Position numbers and translations under genes: made by a program | The notes under the pieces: model-generated | The model's input: the letters and a program-made list of their open reading frames with translations, nothing else | Told to the model about the DNA's origin: nothing | Database searches by the model: none | Source of the DNA: JAOTYV01 sp041557595 | GTDB lineage: Bacteria; Pseudomonadota; Alphaproteobacteria; UBA8366 | Direction of reading: 5' to 3' | Length of the DNA: 18,222 bases | NCBI GenBank assembly: GCA_041557595.1 | Contig: JBFFGE010000087.1 | Location: 1 to 18,222 of the forward strand | Part shown: positions 14,900-18,222 of the stretch, in pieces | Position numbering within the stretch: position 1 is the first letter of the stretch | How the letters are laid out: each line of letters opens with the position of its first letter

Positions 14900-16288
14900 T
14901 CATGCCGCCAACAGAGTTTTCGCCCGGTCGAGCGCGGCGCTTGCGCCCGCGGCATCGCCGGCGCCGTCGAGCGCCCGGGCGTAGGTCTTCCAGACATGCG
15001 GATTGCCGGGTTTGAGCGCGGACCGCTCGGCCAGCAGCGCCCGCGCCAGGCTGTGTTGCCCGCCCTTGATCGCGGACTCGATCAGCATTTCCGCGTAGAT
15101 ATCGCGCTGCGCATGGCTGCCGCCGATGCGCTGGAGTCCGTAGCGGATCGGCATCATCAGATCGACCGCGCGATCGTAGTCCTTATCGCAGTAGGCAAGC
15201 ACCGATTGGGCGAGGGGAATGCTGACCTCGCGCATCACCGGGACGCAGGTCGCCTCGCGCGTGGCCACGAAGTCCCGCATGGACTCGATCATCCGCTCGG
15301 CGGCATCGCGCCGACCGCCGCAGGCGACCGCCAGCAGGAAATGGGTGTCGTGGAACGGCAGCAGATGCTCGTCAATGCGCGGCGCGCACCGGTCCGCCAG
15401 CTCGGTCCAGCGGTCGCCGACATCGACATCGCGGAATTCGAGCCGCATCAGCAGGGCGACGGCGTTGGCGATGTCGCGGATCTGGTCGTTCTTGTCGGCC
15501 CGGATTCTCGTGTCGTAGAGCCGGAGCACTTCGTCAAACTCGCCGCGGTCGAGATGGTAGAGCGAACAGTGCCACCACAGGTGATAGCGGTAATTGTTGC
15601 AGTCCGCCCAATGGAGTCCCGTGTCCTCGATCCAGGCGATGCCTTCCCGGGGACGGTCCTGCATCTCCATGACATGGGCCACCGCATGCACCGCGTAGGG
15701 GTCGTTCGGCTCGATCTCGATCGCCCGCTTGCCCGCGGACTCCGCTGCCGCATAGTCGCCCGCCTCCTCGAGGCCGAAGGCGCGCATGCCGAGCACGTTG
15801 CTGTAATGCGGTACGGTCTCGTCCCAGGCGGGCATGACCCGCGCGATGCAATCGCGGATATTGGCGACATCGCCTAGGTATAAATGCCCGAATTGCGCGA
15901 GCTTGAGCGCGAACACGTCGCGCGGATGATCGAGCAGGATCGACTCCCAGCGCGCGAGCGCGTCGCCGAAATCGCGCCGGCACCAGGCGCCGAGGGCGGC
16001 GACATGAGTGCGTTCGCGCTCCGTCGCGGCCACGGCCCGCGCTTCCGCCTCGCCCAGGACCATCTCGGCGCGCTCGAGCACATCGGCGTTGCCCATCAAC
16101 TGGAGGAAATACCCCTGAAGGCAGTGGCCCATCACCAGATCGGGATCGATGTCGAGCGCCTCCTGCAACGCCGCGCCGGTCTGCGGGCTGTATTCGAAGA
16201 AGTGATCGACCATCCGGTCGAACGCATCGACCGCGTCCTGGCCGTTTGCGGTCACCGGCACCCCGTGGACGTCCTTATAGGTCGGCAT
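14900..16288 (-). CDS. Tetratricopeptide repeat protein of the TTC38 type
   Basis: This 462-residue all-helical protein resembles the TTC38 family, found in bacteria and animals. Diagnostic parts are HVMEMQDRPREGIAWIEDT, the His/Trp-rich NNYRYHLWWHCSLYHLDRGE region at about 237-256, and EVLRLYDTRIR after it. TPR-like helix pairs extend from about residue 40 to the C-terminus (NPHVWKTYARALDGAGDAAG). It has no signal peptide or membrane helix. The molecular role of the family is unknown; the conserved histidines and tryptophans suggest a binding site rather than a simple scaffold. It starts 20 bp after the dioxygenase stop, with GGGA close to the ATG, and is followed by the cytochrome b gene. 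It is therefore the second gene of the operon and may be an assembly or substrate-binding partner. Confidence 0.85.
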   Translation of the reverse strand: MPTYKDVHGVPVTANGQDAVDAFDRMVDHFFEYSPQTGAALQEALDIDPDLVMGHCLQGYFLQLMGNADVLERAEMVLGEAEARAVAATERERTHVAALGAWCRRDFGDALARWESILLDHPRDVFALKLAQFGHLYLGDVANIRDCIARVMPAWDETVPHYSNVLGMRAFGLEEAGDYAAAESAGKRAIEIEPNDPYAVHAVAHVMEMQDRPREGIAWIEDTGLHWADCNNYRYHLWWHCSLYHLDRGEFDEVLRLYDTRIRADKNDQIRDIANAVALLMRLEFRDVDVGDRWTELADRCAPRIDEHLLPFHDTHFLLAVACGGRRDAAERMIESMRDFVATREATCVPVMREVSIPLAQSVLAYCDKDYDRAVDLMMPIRYGLQRIGGSHAQRDIYAEMLIESAIKGGQHSLARALLAERSALKPGNPHVWKTYARALDGAGDAAGASAALDRAKTLLAA

Positions 16289-16308
16289 TCCCGATCAATC
16301 CCGTCGGT

Positions 16309-17175
16309 TCAAACCGGACGGTCGCCGATCACCGTGACCCGGTGCATTTCGCGCCGATGGCCATGATAGTCGTTCAGGGCATAGTGCTGGACGCACCGAT
16401 TGTCCCAGAAGGCGATCGATCCCTTGCGCCACCGGAAGCGGCAGGTGAATTCCGGCCGCACGGCGTGGTCATACAGATATTGCAACAGCGGCAGGCTCTC
16501 TTCCCGCGTCCAGCGCTTGAAGCGCCGCGTGAAGACGTGGTTGACGAACAACGATTTGCGGCCGGTTTCCGGATGGGTGCGCACCACCGGGTGCTCGACT
16601 TCCGCCTCGGCGTCGTCGCCGGTCCGCACCTTCATCGAGCGTGGCGTGGCGTCGGCGTCCCGCCTGTCATTGCGCCCGCCGCGGCCATAGGCATGCGCGG
16701 CGTTGTGAATGGCGGTTAGCCCGCCCAGCATTTCCTTCATGCCGTCGGACAGGGATTCATACGCCATGTACTGGTTGGCGAACATCGTATCCCCGCCATA
16801 GTCGGGCACGTCGAGCGCGTAGAGGATCGAGCCCAGGGCCGGTTTCTCATAGAACGTCACGTCGGAATGCCAGGTCCCGCCGAAATTGTAACCGGCGTGA
16901 TCCTCCGCCTCCTTTATCACCGGCATCACCTCCGGATGGTCGTCGAGCCCGGCTGCGAAAGGATGGATATCGAGCTCGCCGAAGCGCCGGCCGAACGCCA
17001 TGTGCTGGTCCGGGGTGATTTTCTGGTCGCGGAAGAAGATCACCTGATGGTCGAGAAAGGCCTGATGGACCGCATCGAAATCCGTGTTGGTCAATGGGCC
17101 GCCGAGGTCGATGCCATGGATCTCTGCGCCGAGCGCGCCGGAAATTTTCTGTACATCGATGCCGTTCGCTGCCAT
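16309..17175 (-). CDS. TauD/TfdA-family Fe(II)/2-oxoglutarate dioxygenase (second copy)
   Basis: This 288-residue dioxygenase has the iron ligands H103-x-D105 (GTWHSDVTF) and H264 (VQHYALNDY), with R275 placed for 2-oxoglutarate binding. The spacing between the two histidines is close to that in E. coli taurine dioxygenase. The N-terminus shows GALGAEIHGIDL and DHQVIFFRDQ. The frame is open to an ATG at 17265, but the ATG at 17173-17175 has a strong AAAGGAG site 8 bp upstream, so the shorter form is chosen. It heads the operon with the TTC38-like, cytochrome b and molybdoenzyme genes, which suggests its product feeds the oxidoreductase. It is only distantly similar to the other dioxygenase in the window. 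Substrate unknown. Confidence 0.93.
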   Translation of the reverse strand: MAANGIDVQKISGALGAEIHGIDLGGPLTNTDFDAVHQAFLDHQVIFFRDQKITPDQHMAFGRRFGELDIHPFAAGLDDHPEVMPVIKEAEDHAGYNFGGTWHSDVTFYEKPALGSILYALDVPDYGGDTMFANQYMAYESLSDGMKEMLGGLTAIHNAAHAYGRGGRNDRRDADATPRSMKVRTGDDAEAEVEHPVVRTHPETGRKSLFVNHVFTRRFKRWTREESLPLLQYLYDHAVRPEFTCRFRWRKGSIAFWDNRCVQHYALNDYHGHRREMHRVTVIGDRPV

Positions 17176-17183
17176 GCCGTTCG

Positions 17184-17190
17184 CTCCTTT
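17184..17190 (-). promoter_or_regulatory. Ribosome binding site fixing the second dioxygenase start
   Basis: The minus strand reads AAAGGAG ending 8 bp before the ATG at 17173-17175. This decides the start against the upstream in-frame ATG at 17265, which would add 30 residues without family similarity. Confidence 0.75.
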
Positions 17191-17265
17191 TGCAATATCC
17201 GCAGACACTATCATCGGTGCGGCATCCGTGCCACCGGCCGCACCCCATGTGACGCCATTTTCCAT

Positions 17266-17319
17266 TCAAACCGGCCGGTCGCCGTCGATCGTGATCCGGT
17301 GCATGCGCCGTCGCTGACC
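17266..17319 (-). pseudogene. C-terminal remnant of a third TauD-family dioxygenase
   Basis: Reading the minus strand into the TGA at 17266-17268 gives GQRRRMHRITIDGDRPV, which matches the end of the intact dioxygenase just downstream (HRREMHRVTVIGDRPV). Over the last 39 bases, 33 are identical to the tail of that gene. Immediately upstream GACTACC could encode the conserved DY if two bases had been lost, and beyond that no dioxygenase similarity is visible. No HxD motif or start exists. This looks like the tail of a tandem duplicate whose body was deleted. Confidence 0.7.
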
Positions 17320-17480
17320 GGTAGTCCAACGGGCGAGAGCCGTGCGAAAATCAGTGAGACGCGTCGCAGCGCAGCGGTCCGAATGCCGGACAGCGGGTGC
17401 AAATCGGACCTATTCCGAAGCAGTGCGAACTTCCGCTAATTGCCACAACCAGCCCTCAGGGCTGCCTCCGTTGGCCGGAT
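17320..17480. other. Non-coding gap between dioxygenase remnant and VOC gene
   Basis: About 160 bp with no convincing gene. It contains AGCCCTCAGGGCT (17451-17463), a short hairpin with a TCA loop located about 18 bp after the VOC stop. No T-tract follows on the minus strand, so it is only a weak terminator candidate. Confidence 0.3.
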
Positions 17481-17921
17481 TTAGAGTTCAAGCGCGACGG
17501 CTTGGGCAACAAGCTGCGGCTCTTGCCGCCACACGTCAGAAGCATCCACGTAGAGTTCGACCCCATTACCATCCGGGTCCTGAAAGTATAGCGATTTCGT
17601 GACTTCATGGTCGACCGGTTGAACAGCAATACCCGCAGCATCCAATTTCTGTTTGGCTTCGCGCAACTCTTCCATGGTGGTGCCGATGTTGAATGCAACA
17701 TGGTGTAAACCGGCAGTGTTGTCACTGGCCGCATCTCCTTCGCCGCTCACTTCAATAACCGCGAAGTCGTGGTGATTGCCGAGGGTAAAGAACGCCATCT
17801 TCATGCCATCTTCATCGTACCGCGCGCACAATTCTAACCCCAGAAAATCGCCGTAAAACCGCTCGGCACGTTCACGGTCGGTAACTCGCAGTACCACATG
17901 GCCGAGTGCCTTAATGTTCAT
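17481..17921 (-). CDS. VOC-family (glyoxalase/extradiol dioxygenase superfamily) protein
   Basis: This 146-residue single-module protein belongs to the vicinal-oxygen-chelate superfamily, metal enzymes that include glyoxalase I, fosfomycin-resistance proteins and extradiol dioxygenases. Metal ligands are expected at H8 (LGHVVLRV), H74 (GLHHVAFNI) and E122 (QDPDGNGVELY). The strand-helix pattern RERAERFYGDFLGLEL after the first ligand is typical. The reaction cannot be assigned; a single module suggests a dimer. The start ATG has an excellent ribosome binding site. Base composition is visibly lower in GC than the operon downstream, and an insertion element lies just upstream, so the gene may have been acquired horizontally. 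Confidence 0.9.
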   Translation of the reverse strand: MNIKALGHVVLRVTDRERAERFYGDFLGLELCARYDEDGMKMAFFTLGNHHDFAVIEVSGEGDAASDNTAGLHHVAFNIGTTMEELREAKQKLDAAGIAVQPVDHEVTKSLYFQDPDGNGVELYVDASDVWRQEPQLVAQAVALEL

Positions 17922-17928
17922 AGACGCG

Positions 17929-17936
17929 CCTCCTCC
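17929..17936 (-). promoter_or_regulatory. Strong ribosome binding site of the VOC gene
   Basis: The minus strand reads GGAGGAGG followed by a 7-bp spacer and the ATG at 17919-17921. This is a near-ideal Shine-Dalgarno, much stronger than those of the housekeeping genes in the window. Confidence 0.75.
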
Positions 17937-17975
17937 AAAACTCTGGTTTCATCAAGATTAGAATGGTGGCTCAAA

Positions 17976-17994
17976 GACGCTAGGCGTCGACGCC
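17976..17994. repeat. Overlapping palindromes upstream of the VOC gene
   Basis: GACGC-TAG-GCGTC (17976-17988) and GGCGTCGACGCC (17983-17994, a perfect 12-bp palindrome) share their central arm, so the arm could pair with either side. The site is about 55 bp before the VOC start. It could be an operator or part of a terminator; nothing else identifies it. Confidence 0.4.
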
Positions 17995-18088
17995 GCGCGC
18001 TCAGAGCAAGGCCATCGTAAGAAACCCCATATCGATAGTAAACGCACAGAAGGCTTTGATACAGTGCCGTGCTATGTTTGTTTCGGGT

Positions 18089-18222
18089 CCAGACTGTGTC
18101 AAAACGTTGGGTCGGCAAGTTGTGAGGTCTGATAGAATCCCGTCAGGTTCGCGGCGGGGGTTTTTGATGAAGCGTTTTATCGAGGGCGTTGATCGCAGCC
18201 AGACGACGTTGTTTCCGGAACG
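18089..18222 (+). mobile_element. Left end of an IS1182-type insertion sequence, continuing beyond the window
   Basis: The transposase start at 18167 is preceded by about 80 bp of non-coding sequence beginning near CCAGACTGTGTCAAAACG (18089 onwards). This resembles the terminal inverted repeats of IS1182-family elements as I recall them. The exact left boundary and any target duplication cannot be fixed without the right end. Confidence 0.5.
18167..18222 (+). CDS. IS1182-family transposase, N-terminal start only
   Basis: The last 56 bases encode MKRFIEGVDRSQTTLFPE from an ATG preceded by a GGCGGGGG ribosome binding site. This N-terminus (KRFIEGxDRSQxTL-PE) is characteristic of IS1182-family DDE transposases, which usually continue with a -YV-EDNPVR- segment. 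Only 18 codons are visible, so intactness is unknown. Confidence 0.75.
   Translation, partial: MKRFIEGVDRSQTTLFPE

Noticed and set aside
14648..15877. 409-codon plus-strand frame
   Set aside because: Antisense to the TTC38-like gene and the start of the cytochrome b gene; composition is that of a shadow frame.
17918..18118. 66-codon minus-strand frame upstream of the VOC gene
   Set aside because: No ribosome binding site or family pattern; it spans the IS end and the palindromes and is better read as intergenic.
1..18222. CRISPR arrays, tRNA or rRNA genes
   Set aside because: No regularly spaced direct repeats, cloverleaf structures or ribosomal RNA signatures were seen on either strand.

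Overview
The window looks like chromosome from a GC-rich alphaproteobacterium, probably Rhodospirillales-like. The pyrB-pyrC-plsY-dprA-topA gene order, a DUF2336 protein and the general codon use support this. Nearly every gene is on the minus strand. Because the DNA is GC-rich, the opposite strand carries long open frames (up to 820 codons) that are only shadows of the real genes.

Region 1 (1-9184, minus) is a core housekeeping cluster, transcribed pyrB, pyrC-like, plsY, TauD-type dioxygenase, dprA, DUF2336 protein, topA (3' end off the window). It joins pyrimidine synthesis, phospholipid synthesis, DNA uptake/processing and supercoiling. Two genes break the usual plsY-dprA-topA run: the dioxygenase and the DUF2336 gene. 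DprA lacks about 20-24 residues of its Rossmann core in frame, and the PyrC-like protein has lost both histidines of the N-terminal metal motif.

Region 2 (9185-11098, plus) has a divergent promoter region with an inverted repeat, a 2-hydroxychromene-2-carboxylate isomerase-like protein, a small four-helix membrane protein, and a TPR-like reading frame that has no stop of its own and runs into the convergent neighbour.

Region 3 (11099-17319, minus) is the most distinctive part: a compact operon of a second TauD-family dioxygenase, a TTC38-like TPR protein, a predicted diheme cytochrome b membrane subunit, and a 977-residue fusion of a four-cluster ferredoxin subunit with a molybdopterin (Mo-bisPGD) catalytic subunit. 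The last two genes overlap by ATGA and should form a membrane-bound, cytoplasm-facing, quinone-linked oxidoreductase. Its substrate cannot be read from sequence. Coupling of oxygenolytic cleavage (for example of a sulfonate) to oxidation of the released product is a testable idea only. A frameshifted C-terminal remnant of a third dioxygenase lies just 5' of the operon.

Region 4 (17320-18222) is accessory: a VOC-family metalloprotein gene of visibly lower GC with a strong ribosome binding site, then the left end and first codons of an IS1182-type transposase leaving the window.
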